64,000 nucleotides of DNA from Eublepharis macularius. Its lineage: Eukaryota; Chordata; Lepidosauria; Squamata; Eublepharidae. The notes beneath the pieces are model-generated. The model made no database searches and was not told the origin of the DNA. It saw only the letters and a list, made by a program, of their open reading frames with translations. The stretch lies in assembly GCF_028583425.1 (NCBI RefSeq), contig NC_072801.1:58171766-58235765 (forward strand), written 5' to 3'. This document shows positions 24,101 through 34,800 of this stretch, one piece after another (within the stretch, counting starts at the first letter, position 1; each line of letters starts with the position of its first letter). Both the position numbers and the translations under genes were made by a program.

Positions 24101-25709
24101 GCTATATGTTGAATAAACTAAACTAGACTAACTACATGCGTGGGCTCCATCCCCAAGATCAGGAGTACCACTTTCCCAGTCTGAGGGCTACAGCCTGTGT
24201 GTGTACCATTTGCACCTGCAGAGGTGCTGTGCCATGTGACTCAAGCAAGGTGCAGGGCTATTGCATTCAATCATGGGTGGGGGTGGCATCAGTACACGCA
24301 GTCCCACGCACCCACCCCATGAATCCTTCTCCTGTACACCTCATGTGTACAGGGCGTATGTCTTGCCCTTCTGAGAAATCTGTACATCCTCCTGAAATGC
24401 TTTGCTGAATTGGGAAGAAGCAAAACTCTCTGAAGACTGAAGGAGAGGGGCAATATATTCTGCTCAGGAAATCTGCAATATTTCGTCTGTGGGAGAATCT
24501 TTCCTATGTCCCTTAATTCTAGGAACTGCACTGGGGAGTAGCTTTATTTTAGAGAGCCATCAGTGCCTTTGTGACATCCATAGCAGTGATGGGCAAGCTT
24601 CTCTTGGCTTGATTTATACTTGATGTCAGTTTCACCCCTGGCCATGCAGGCAGCCATCACACACTCATTGACATCTGGAATTCAATGGAGCCTAAACTCC
24701 TCTCTGGAAGAAACCCTGGGCCATGTAGTTCCTAGAGCTACCTGAGCAAGGATTCAGGCACCCTGAAGAACATAAAGTCCCAGGGATCCTGCAACACTTT
24801 TTCCAGAATCTTGAAGAGTTCATGTGGTGTAATAGTTAGAACAGTGCACTAGGGAAGAGCCAGGCAGAAATCCCCACTCTGCCCTGAAGCTCACTGGGTG
24901 ATCTTGAGCCAATCACTTTGTCTCGGTTTGACCTGCCTCACAGGATTCTTGTGAGAATAAATGGAGAGAATTATATGCCACCCTTAGAGGAAGGGCAGAA
25001 TATAAATAACAACAACTGCACTTACATACCACCCTTCTAGACAGATCAGTGCCTCGTTCAGAGCTGTGGACAAGGTCAGTGTTATTATTATCCCCACAGT
25101 GCAGCTGGGGCTGAGAGGAGTGCCTTACCCAAGGCCCCCTGCTGAGCTCATAGCAGTCGTGGGATTCAAACCAGCAGAGTGCTGATTTGCCACCCAACCA
25201 ATCAACCACTATGTTACAGCATAGTGTTCTTTCTGTAAAATAAGCGAGTAATATTATCTTCATGTGACAAGGGGAAGATTGAGTCTGATCCATCAGTTTT
25301 CTCTGATGTATCACTGGGATGGGCTTTTTATTTATGTATTTATTTTTGATATAAGGATGAAGGAGATGGGCATCAACAAGAATGATGGTCCTGTCAGCTT
25401 TGGGCAGCTTCTGGGCATGTGCGACCATGTTTCCCTTCCGTTGGGTAAGTGCTGATCCCTCGAGATCCACGACACATACACCTTGCTTTCTTCTTCATGT
25501 GATACATCACCACCTTTCTATTCTCTTACCCAATCTTAGCACAGGCAGGTTATTCTGTCTACAAATCCATCCCCTACGGTTCTGTGGAGGAAGTGATCCC
25601 ATACCTGATCCGCCGTGCTCATGAGAACCAGAGTGTCCTCCAAGGAATCCGGGAGGAGCGAGATCTGTTGCGCTTGGAGCTACAGAGGCGGATTCTGAGG
25701 AAACCTTGA
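18115..25709 (+). CDS. PRODH2: Hydroxyproline dehydrogenase, mitochondrial
   Basis: FAD enzyme that oxidises trans-4-hydroxy-L-proline, the first step of hydroxyproline breakdown at the mitochondrial inner membrane. Ten exons: 18115-18324, 18509-18702, 20362-20497, 21955-22038, 22136-22216, 22647-22793, 23192-23358, 23464-23574, 25356-25444, 25540-25709; phases agree and give 462 aa (human about 460). The start is the only in-frame ATG in exon 1, and the Arg/Cys-rich, acid-free N-terminus suits a mitochondrial presequence. Proline dehydrogenase barrel motifs are present: DAEYT (247-251), VRGAYLEKE (309-317), FGQLLGMCDH and the paired Arg of YLIRRAHEN (431-432) that grips the substrate carboxylate. 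Residue 416 (YKSIPYG) is Ser, where PRODH1 and PutA have Tyr; Ser at this site is associated with hydroxyproline preference. Introns carry SINE, L2 and MITE insertions. No damage seen. Confidence 0.96.
18830..19055 (-). repeat. tRNA-derived SINE
   Basis: Minus strand shows the GAGCCAGCATGGGCTGG start, a decayed B box, AAGCTTGCTGGGTGATTC and a tail ending AAATGAAATATTC. Diverged copy of the SINE family in PRODH2 intron 2. The rest of this intron (19060-20361) holds only an uncertain GGATCC-containing fragment near 19430-19555. Confidence 0.75.
22946..23159 (-). mobile_element. hAT-type MITE with perfect 8-bp target duplication
   Basis: 214-bp copy of the TAGGGTTGCC family in reverse orientation. 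The 8-mer CCCTTTTG sits at 22938-22945 and again at 23160-23167, exactly flanking the terminal inverted repeats. It ends 32 bp before PRODH2 exon 7. Confidence 0.92.
23600..24120 (+). repeat. L2-like LINE 3' fragment
   Basis: Starts in remnants of a reverse-transcriptase C-terminal coding region (AGGACGTTCGCCTGGCCTC) and runs through a T-rich 3' UTR to TACCCTGAGCCTGC, GGGCGGGCTATATG and an AATAAACTAAACTAGAC tail. Non-coding now; lies in PRODH2 intron 8. Confidence 0.7.
24815..25012 (+). repeat. tRNA-derived SINE
   Basis: GTGTAATAGTTAGAACAGTG (A-box region), CCCCACTCTGCC, TCACTGGGTGATCTTGAGCC, CTGCCTCACAGGATTCTTG and the tail AATATAAATAACAACAAC. Diverged member of the window's main SINE family. 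Confidence 0.75.
25013..25225 (-). repeat. Second SINE type, reverse orientation
   Basis: The minus strand carries a tRNA-like GTGGTTGATTGGTTGGG and GGTTTGAATCCCACG, then a body with CCTTGGGTAAGGCACTCC and AATAATAATAACACTG. It is head-to-tail against the preceding SINE. Its body differs from the main family, so it is probably a separate MIR-like family. Confidence 0.55.
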
Positions 25710-26724
25710 GGAAAGCCAAACATCTAGAAGAGCCACTCTATTTTTTTTAAATGATACAGGACGCACACACTCCCTTTCCTCTAAGAGCCAAACACTGGGC
25801 GGTTATGTTTTGCCACAGTGGAAAGCCTTAACTTTTTCTTTCAAAAAGAAAAGAAGTGAATTAGCATCCCATCTCCGTCACCATATTTTCCTTTATTCCC
25901 TGCAACAGAACCTCCTGGCTGAGTGACAGCCAGCTGCTTTGAGTCTCAGGGAGAAAGGTGGGCTGTAAATATCGTTAATAACGATAAAAATAATGCATTC
26001 CCCTAAAGGATTCTAGGAAGAAGTGTTTAACTGGGCTGAGTTATTGGTTGTGTTTCTGAACTCTCTAAAACTCAGAGAATAGGCCAGTGCAGACCAGCCT
26101 TCTCCACACCACCATCACCACATATATAGGTTTTCCAGCACGGAGATAATAAGAGATATATGATTGTGTTTCCTTTGTGTTTTAAGAAAGATAAAAGCAA
26201 GCTGTGGGAGAAAGTAGACTGGTGGGCTGAATTGGATTGCAGCTGCAGTAGTGGGGGGACAGGCACATTAAGCCTTCCTTTCTTACCAGTTTCATGATTT
26301 AAGTTTCCCCTTTCCCAAAAAAGGGAAAACAAAGTATCTCTATTGGCAAACTTATTCTTCCTCCACTCCATGACTTCAGTTCCTGCCTCCATTTTTTAAA
26401 AAATGCATTGTGAATCTTTTCATTGCTTTCCCCCCTCCATATTCCTAAGGCACTGTGGTATGAAGGTGTGCTTTGTGTGACATGGGTGTGTCTGATTTAA
26501 TTATTTCAGAGGTGTTGGCCAAGGATGAAGATTGTTCCCAACCACGTTTCCTTAATCAACAAAGGATTTGGGGAAATCAGGTCTCTACAGTCTGTTCAAC
26601 ATCTAGAAATTAAAAAGTAATTGCAGAAGATCTCAGTTCACCCTTTTTTATTGCTTCCTTTAAGCTATGTCGCAGAGAACTAAGCTGTACTATTTTGTAT
26701 CTCGGATGTTTCTGTCCATGTTTG

Positions 26725-26825
26725 GGAGGGTACACACTGGTAGCAATCTTGTAGAAGCTGAGCAGGTTTTGTTCTGGTCAGTGCCTAGATGGGAGACCTC
26801 TTGAGAACAATATAGATTATATCCC
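26725..26825 (+). repeat. 5S rRNA-derived SINE fragment
   Basis: Contains AGAAGCTGAGCAGGTTTTG and CCTAGATGGGAGACCTC, which align with the A-box and C-box regions of the 5S rRNA internal promoter. Too diverged and incomplete to be a 5S gene. Confidence 0.6.
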
Positions 26826-27241
26826 TACCAGTGTTTCTGCTCAATGTCACCCCATTACCTTCTCACTGCAGCCAATATCCACACATGGCTTTTGTATCCA
26901 TGGATACAATGATCCCAGCATAGCCTTTTTGGCAGTCAAAGGAGCCCTTCCTCTCACCTTGGCATGTGGAAAGTAGGTAAGATCCAAACGTATGTAAGCC
27001 ATCTTGAGTTCCACCACACAAGAAAGCTCTCCATGTGATAAACTGATAATGTTCCTTTTCCCTTAAACATGCATGAACAATTCTCAACATTATACCCTCA
27101 TCAAAACAAACATTTGGCATAAAGTTTGACTGCCCCCTGTATGTATCACACCCAACATTGAGTGTAAGAAAGGTTTTGTCAACTGGAGCATGGGAAATGA
27201 GTCCGTACACAGTCAGGATGTGCAGTTTGGCCCAGACTTTG

Positions 27242-27437
27242 AGCCAAGCTACAAGTGACGAATGACACTTGCCTGGCAAGTGAACAGACTCACGTGTATT
27301 CCTCCCTGTTCACTTGCCATTCACTTGCGCTCCACTTGATCAAGTGGAGTGCAAGTGAATGGCAAGCCGACAGGGAGGAATACATGTGAGTCTGTTCACT
27401 TGCCAGGCAAGTGTCATTCATCACTTGTAGCTTGGCT
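27242..27437. mobile_element. Foldback element, AGCCAAGCT family, core type 1
   Basis: 196-bp near-palindrome centred on TTGATCAA. The two 98-bp arms differ at about six positions. Ends are AGCCAAGCTACAAGTGA and its mirror. CTTTG precedes (27237-27241) and follows (27438-27442) the element, suggesting a 5-bp target duplication. Non-coding. Confidence 0.88.
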
Positions 27438-28518
27438 CTTTGTGACAGAGGTACTCCCACAGACTCCTTTTGGCTGTTCATTTCCTGAGGCCACTTATGT
27501 GACGCAGATGCTCTGCTGCCGTGTGCGTCCTTTCAGTTGCCTTCTGCCTAGGGGGTGTGGCTTGGTTTGGTGGTGACTGACATAAGGCAGAAGTGCAGGC
27601 TGGGGATGGCAGAGAGAGCCAAATCTTTACATAATGGGCTTGATAAAATATGTACATTAGCAATCTGGACTCGTGCACATACGGTCAGGAATAAATGGAT
27701 TAAAGCCAGCAGTCCTGCTAAGAAATGGCAAGTGCCTTGGGGCTCTAGAGCATGTTTACCTTCATGCTGTGAAAGGCTTCCGCTGTCTATTCCCACACAT
27801 TAAGCCTCTATGAAAGGGAAAGGATGGTTTTCTTCAGCTGTTTGGCAACCCTACTCTAGAGCAATACTATTCGGAGGGTCGTAATGGAAGCAGACCTGTC
27901 TAGGAACGATTGAGGGAGATTATAGAGTGGGTTTGCAGCTGAGTGAGGAGGGACAAAAAGCTAAGGGCCACGAAGTAGGAGCCCAACAAAATGTGGCTGG
28001 GCAGGAATGACCTTGACACGGCCTTCTACCCTATCTGCCCCTCTAGGGGGAGTGGAACTGGAGCAGCTGTTCAAACTGCCGTCCTTTTAATCAGCCAGAG
28101 GGTCATTAGGTGGAAACAAGGAAGTTGAGATCTGTAATCCTTTGAATGGCTTGAGTTGGTTGGCAGCTGAGAACCCAGGAATCCTATCTCTGTTCCCCCC
28201 CCCTGTGGTGCCATACTGGAGATACCCTAAAGCTGGCACGCAAACCCAGGTGTCTCGGTTCCCAGCCCTACTCCTAATAAGGTTTCGGTGCTACAACACT
28301 GGACGTTGTTTCCTGTAATCTGTTTATTCCTACCCATATGTTGTTCTCCCAAGCGGCGATTAAAGTAGCTAAGCTGCTTTCTCACTGCAGACTCAAGCTG
28401 TCAAATTGTTTTGGTGACCTCTGCAAATGCCAGCAGTGGGACAGCCCTGGCAGGTGATGCCGGCTGTGCTATAGGAAAGTTATCACACAAATCCAGAGCG
28501 ATCCTATTTAATGGAGCT

Positions 28519-28524
28519 TTTATT
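28519..28524 (-). terminator. CABP5 polyadenylation signal
   Basis: AATAAA on the minus strand, about 360 bp past the CABP5 stop. It implies a 3' UTR of roughly 370-380 nt. No nearer canonical hexamer was seen. Confidence 0.65.
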
Positions 28525-28879
28525 GTACATGATAGCAGTGGGGGGGAAGTATGCTATTGCTGTAGGTAGAAATGAGTTTGGGACAAAAAGGAGAAGACAA
28601 AAAGAAAAACAATTGGGATGGGTGCATTGGGGCAAGAAAAGGGACAGCAGGTAGGCAGAGTGGAGGCCTTTGCCAAGTATTACCCCTTCTGTTAAGGAAG
28701 CAGCCCCCAGTTACCCACTCAAGCTGTCATGCTACTCAGCTGCATTTGCAAACTGAGGTCTGATTGCACCTCCTAGTTTGGGTTAGGATTTGATGTCGGC
28801 ATCCATACATTTAAAAAATTTTAAGCCATTGTGTGGGTGTCTTATTCAGTGGTTGGCTCCAGGAGGGTGAGGAATTCCA

Positions 28880-31800
28880 TCAGCGTGACATCATCCTCAC
28901 AAATTCTGCAAGGCAAATATCATGATGTAAATAACAAAGTACGGTTTGTGCCTTACTCTGAGAGTCTAACCACTGACTTGTAGCTGGTGAGCCAAGAATT
29001 GGCAGTAGCTGCTGGATCAAATCTATCAATCTGACCACCAAACTAGGTGTAACTAGAGAGGATCCTTGTGTATTCATTTTCATGTCCTTTGCTCACACGC
29101 AAAGCAGGGGTTAAAAGTAGAGATGGGCATGAACCAGAAAAAAACCATACTCTCCGGTTCGTCGCATTTCATGAACCATGAATCGTGAACCACATCCTTT
29201 CACGAACCTGCCCAGGTTCGTGAACCGGTTTGTTTGGTTCGTGAAAACGTCACATCCAGGTCAGCAAATTGTCACTTCTGGGTCAGCAGAAGGCCTGCAG
29301 GAAGTCCATCCTCTGTTGGAAACTGATTGATCAGCACCAGGCTGTCTGCAGTGAGGAACCAAAAAACGAACCAAATGAACCAGCCTAAAGTTCGTGGCAG
29401 TTCGTCAGAAATGGGCTGTGATGAAGTGCCAGTTCGTATTTCGGTTCATGCCCATCTCTAGTTAGAAGTCAAGATTTTTACTTGCTAAGCCCTTCCCTTT
29501 CCCACCTTGCTGTGTTTGTCTCTCAGTTTGGCTGTGAAACTAGAAAAAAGCCAGGCACTAAGAAAACACTTTAAACAACAGCACTCAGCAAGGTAAGGCA
29601 GGGTTTTGATTCCCATATCCACGCACTCCTACATACCATTTCACATTTGCATGGGAGAACATATGATTAATTCACAGGGATCCAGTTCAGTCACGTGGGA
29701 GTACTGTCTAGTCTATCAGTTTCCAATCCAGACATCAAGGCAGGACTGCACCAATTGAGACTGAACTCCGCATTACATTTGTTTTCAGGTTGATCATGAG
29801 TAATTTCAGTCAGACACTGTTTTGTGAGTTCCTTGCTGGGAGCACAACTCCAAGACGTGCAAGTCGTGTTGCCAGCTCCTGGTTTGGAGATTCCTGGAGA
29901 TTTGAGGGGTGGAGCTTGGAGTGGGTGGTGTTTTGGGAGGAGACGGGCTTCAGCAAGGTATAATGCCACTCTCCAAAGCAGCCATTTTCTCTAGGGGAAT
30001 TAATCTCTGTAACCTGGAGATCAGTTGTAATTCTGGGAGATCTCCAGCTGGCAACCCTATGTGCAGGGCCTGACTTGGATCAGAATCATGGTGTTTAGGG
30101 AAAGAGGGCTTAAGCTTTTGCCCCACACCATTTTCCCACCCTGAAATGTCCCCAGGGAACTGCTATTTGCCCCACTAGGGGGCTGCATGTGTACCCATCA
30201 TATCTGGACAACCCAGAGATGAATGTAACATCAGCTTGGACCTAATCTTACTAGTTAACTGAGAGCCAAGCTACAAGTGACACCTTACACAGGTTGGACA
30301 CTTGTCAGCTTCCCTCAAGTTTTGATGGGAAACATAGGCATCCTGGTTTTACAGCTTGGCTCTCCATTACAGCTGCAAGACCAGGATGCCTACATTTCCC
30401 ATCAAAACTTGAGGGAAGCTGACAAGTGTCCAACCTGTGTCAGGCGTCACTTGTAGCTTGGCTCTCAGGTGTAGGCTGACAAACCTCTGTCTTATTCTAT
30501 GGCTTATTATTGAATAAAGTAATCTCTGGTGCATAAAGAAAGGCAAGTTCCATGGCATATAGATGCTATAATGCAAATGATCACATGTACTTTATTTCTA
30601 TCGTTTTAGACGAGACAAAGAGCAAAGGAGAAGCCCTGCTTAGCTGCTAAAATTTCACCACTCACATGTTTGTCTTTGAACACTTAAGCACTAGAAACTT
30701 AGGGGGGAAAGAAATCTGAAATTATTGTGAATTTGGGACCATTGCAAATATCATGGGTATGTAATACAGCTATACATCATCGTATCATACTGCTCTGATT
30801 TTAAGCATTCTGAGCATGCAGGGGGATGAAAACTCAGGTTACCAAGGCATGAACGAAAGGTGGCACTGCTTGCTAGCAGAAACTAGATATGGGTGAAACT
30901 GTTAGGTTTCCATTCTAGCTGTAGGTCAGAAAAAGACTCTAACCTAGGGTTGCCATCTCCAGGTAGGGAAATTCCTGGAGATTTGGGGAGTGGTACCTGG
31001 GGAGGGCAGAGTTTGGGGAGGGGAGGGAAAAAAAAAAGATATCATAGCACTGGAAAAAGTACAGAGAAGGGCAACTAAAATGATTAAAGGGTTGGAACAC
31101 TTTCCCTATGAGGAAAGATTGAGGCGCTTGGGGCTCTTTAGCCTGGAGAAAAGACGACTGAGGGGAGACATGATAGAGGTTTACAAGATAATGCACGGGT
31201 TAGAGAAGGTAGAGAAAGATGTGTTTTTCTCCCTTTCTCACAATACAAGAACTCGTGGGCACTCTATGAAATTATTGAGCAGTCGGGTTAGAACAGATAG
31301 AAGAAAATACTACTTTACACAAAGGGTGATAAACACATGGAATTCGTTGCCACAGGAGGTGGTGGCAGCTACAAGCATTGCCAGCTTCAAGAGGGGACTG
31401 GACAAATATATGGAGCAGAGGTCCATCAGTGGCTATTAGCCACAGGAGATAGATGGTATTCTCTTTGTGGGGAGGTGGTGCTCTGTTGTCTTGGTGCTGG
31501 AAGGAAGGCAGTGGGAGGGCATCTGGTGTCCTGGCCTCACTGACAGTCCTTTAGATGGCACTGGATTTCTAGCCACTGTGTGTGACAGAATGTTGGACTG
31601 GATGGGCCACTGGCCTGATCCAACATGGCTTTGCTTATGTTCTTACAGCTCAGTGTTCCCCCTAACTTCTGCAAATGCTCCTAGAATCTGCATTGGGTTC
31701 TGTGGCTCTATTTATATACTGCCTGAAACTGTGGCTGGCTGCCCCTTTTCTGGACAATGTCTGAATTTGCCCCAATGCTCTCTGCCCAAACCTGGGTTGT

Positions 31801-34800
31801 TCTCTCCCTATCAAAGATCAAGGCCTAGTGGAATCCTCCCCAAACCCTGCAGCAAGGTTCTTCTTCTGGGGCCTGTTCCTCAGATTCCTGGCATTTCGAG
31901 AATGATATGTGCTAAATTATCCAGGAACCTTATAGCAAAACCATGGGTTTGTTAAGGTTGAACTGCAACAGTAAATCTTCCAACAAGGTCATTAATCAGT
32001 TCACAAACCTGATAAAGGACCATTTAAATATGTCTTTCATGTGAGTATAGCAACAGCAGGCAAACCACTTTCAGTAGCACACAGAAATTTGGCTTCAGTT
32101 TGGGGCTCATTAGAAACCACTATTTTGAAATTTGGGGAAATAAAGAACAGGCCTGTAGCTCTAAACTACATATGGCTAAATCTATGCAATAACACTCTAA
32201 CCTAGGGTTGCCATCTCCAGGTAGGGAAATTCCTGGAGATTTGGGGAGTGGTACCTGAGGAGGGCAGAGTTTGGGGAAGGGAGGGACCTCAGCTGGGTAT
32301 AATGCCATAGAACCCACCTAACAAAGCAGCCCTTTTCTCTAGGGGAACTGATTTGTCCCTTGGAGATCAGTTGTAATTCTGGGAGATCTCTAGCTACCAC
32401 CCAGAGGTTGGCAACCCTACTCTAACCCTATTATCCAACCGATATCATTTCACAATCTGTTTCTAAATCCTGTATCTCTAGACCTTTAATGCTTTAACCC
32501 TTCACCCTGTATTCCCTTAAATCTGTAATCTTTATCCATCAATCCTATCGTCCCCAATCACATCTCACCCTCAAAGTCCACCGTTCCATCTCCATTGACG
32601 TCGGCTTCCTTCACCACATCTGCGATCTCCCGAGTGGTCAGGCGCTCACCCATCAACCGTTGCATGGCCTGGTACAGCTCATCCAATGTTATTTCACCAT
32701 CCCCATTTGCATCAAACTGAAAAGAGAGGAAAGGGTAATTAGAATATAGGCCAAAGTCTGGGATCTGAGCAAAGATGTGAATTAGTTTGAAACATCAACA
32801 ATAGGTAGGATTTGGCGTTGGACTTAATTTTGTTGATTAATCGGCTAACTATTGCAACCCCCTACCAAATATGTGGAATGAAAGGTGTGGCCTAGAAGTA
32901 GCAGCCTAACAGTACAATCCTTCCCTTAATCTCAGGTATTTTTGAGGCTGTCTTTGAGATATGAAGTGATAAAAGAGAAACTACATTCTCGGATATTGTA
33001 GCTTTGATCTCACATGTCCAGAGGTGAGATGGGATGAGGCTAAGTACCAAAACATTATTAAAACCCAAGATTCAGGGGCTCTCTGGAAGAAAAAGATGGA
33101 ACCATAGCAAGTTAGCAGGACTTCCAAACGAGTTCACAGGAAAGAAAGCATGGTTATGTATGCTGGGTGGTGAGTGGGAGCCACTGAATTACTGGTGAAC
33201 GTATTACACAGTATGGAAAAGAAGGTCTAGGTTGTAAGGGTTCCTTGGTAATTTGATCTCACCTCTTTGAAGGCATCCCTCATCTCCTGCAGTCCAATCA
33301 TGCCTGCCGTCTCTGCCAGCAGCTTGGGTGACATCATCTCCACAAAGTCCTCGAAATCCACACGGCCGCCAACTGCAGTGAGGCAAGTCAAGGAGGTGGC
33401 TTAGAATAGGCTAAAATATTTCTGATAGTAGCGCTCAGGTTCCCTTACAGCTTCAGAGATCTCTGGTCAGGGACTGGTTTTTGCCAAAGGACCCAAGGCT
33501 GGGCCAAGGCTTTTTTGGCACCCGAGGCAAACAATGACTTTGGCATCCCCCCACCCCACCACCCCCCATTCAATAGAGAGAAAAGTGAAAAATCTAGAAT
33601 GAACATTTTTATTTACTAGTCATTCAAAATGAACAATGTAAAAGTAAAAATAGAGAAGCTCTTCAGAAGTCCTCTATGTTCCATCATGGCAGCTACAAAG
33701 ACCAGATAAGGAGATTCTAGAAGCCAGCGAATGACAAGCTTCTCCTCAGGCCTGTAGGGGAGGCTCCTCTCTGTGGCTCTCCTCAAAATCTGGCACCCTA
33801 CGCAATTGCCTAGGTTTGTGAACGGTCAGGCTGGCCCTGAAAGGGCCATTACGAGTAGGGAGGAAGGAAAGGGCAGTGGGCCAAGGTCCCAATTCCCACC
33901 ACTGCCAAAATGACACCTGGCATTTCCTCCACTTCTCTCATTTACAACTGGGATAGCTACTTGTGGGAGGGCAGGGAGGAAAACAAATTTATCCAGGAAG
34001 GCATCATTGCTGGCCTGAATCCGGGATCCAACTCTCTCTGAAGAACAGGAGAACAGGGTCCTGCCTCCCAGCTAACCCCTTCAATCTTCCCCATTTTTTG
34101 TCTAGAAATCCCACGTTCTCCTGGCACTCACGGTTCATATTGATCTGCTGTGACAACTCTATCAGTTCCATCTCGGTTGGCATGTATCCCATCGTCCTCA
34201 TGAGGTTGCCCAAATCTTTGCAGCTGATGTATCCGTCTTTGTCCTTGTCAAACTCCTCAAAGGCCTCACGGAGTTCTGGTTTGTTTTTGGCAAAAAAAAA
34301 GGGGGGGGGGACTTGTGAGTCCTAAGATGCCTCTACACCTGTTCAGATCTGAGGTTTTTGGCTTTCTACAGTCCACTTCCTAGTAAGAGGCCTCTCCAGC
34401 CCCCCCCCCAAAGTATCTTCTATGGAATCCCTCAATGTTGCAAAGAATTCTGGATATGTTTTAGGACTTCAAAGCTACCCCTCAAGAATTGTGTATTGCT
34501 TGTCTGCCACTGAACATTTCAGCAAGAATAAGATTTGTCTGCCATCTCAGAGCCAAGCTACAAGTGATGCCTGACACAGGTTGGACACTTGTCAGCTTCC
34601 CTCAAGTTTTGATGGGAAATGTAGGCATCCTGGTCTTGCAGCTGTAATGGAGAGCCAAGCTGTAAAACCAGGACGCCTACATTTCCCATCAAAATTTGAA
34701 GGAAGCTGACAAGTGTCCAACCTGTGTAAGGCGTCACTTGTAGCTTGGCTCTCAGTGAGATCCCCCTGAAAATCTTCCAGGGGTTCTCATTGAACACCCA

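Larger units (their letters stand above)
25710..28518. other. Intergenic region PRODH2-CABP5
   Basis: Includes the PRODH2 3' UTR; the best poly(A) candidate is ATTAAA at 26609-26614, but this is unsure. A SINE tail fragment lies near 25935-25995, a 5S-derived fragment at 26725-26825 and a 196-bp foldback at 27242-27437. From 27450 to 28500 I see no gene, only short unclassified repeat scraps such as TTTGGCAACCCTA near 27840. Confidence 0.6.

Noticed and set aside
26863-27279. 138-codon minus-strand open frame near a foldback
   Set aside because: Part of it reads through the left arm of the foldback element; there is no domain or splice context.
30259-30468. Firm 5-bp target duplication for this foldback
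   Set aside because: CTGAG and CTCAG are also reverse complements, so they could be an extension of the palindrome rather than a duplication. Only the copies at 27242 and 34551 give unambiguous pairs.
30990-31439. 149-codon open frame as a host gene
   Set aside because: Sequence is the C-terminal tail of a CR1-like LINE; it continues into a typical LINE 3' tail.
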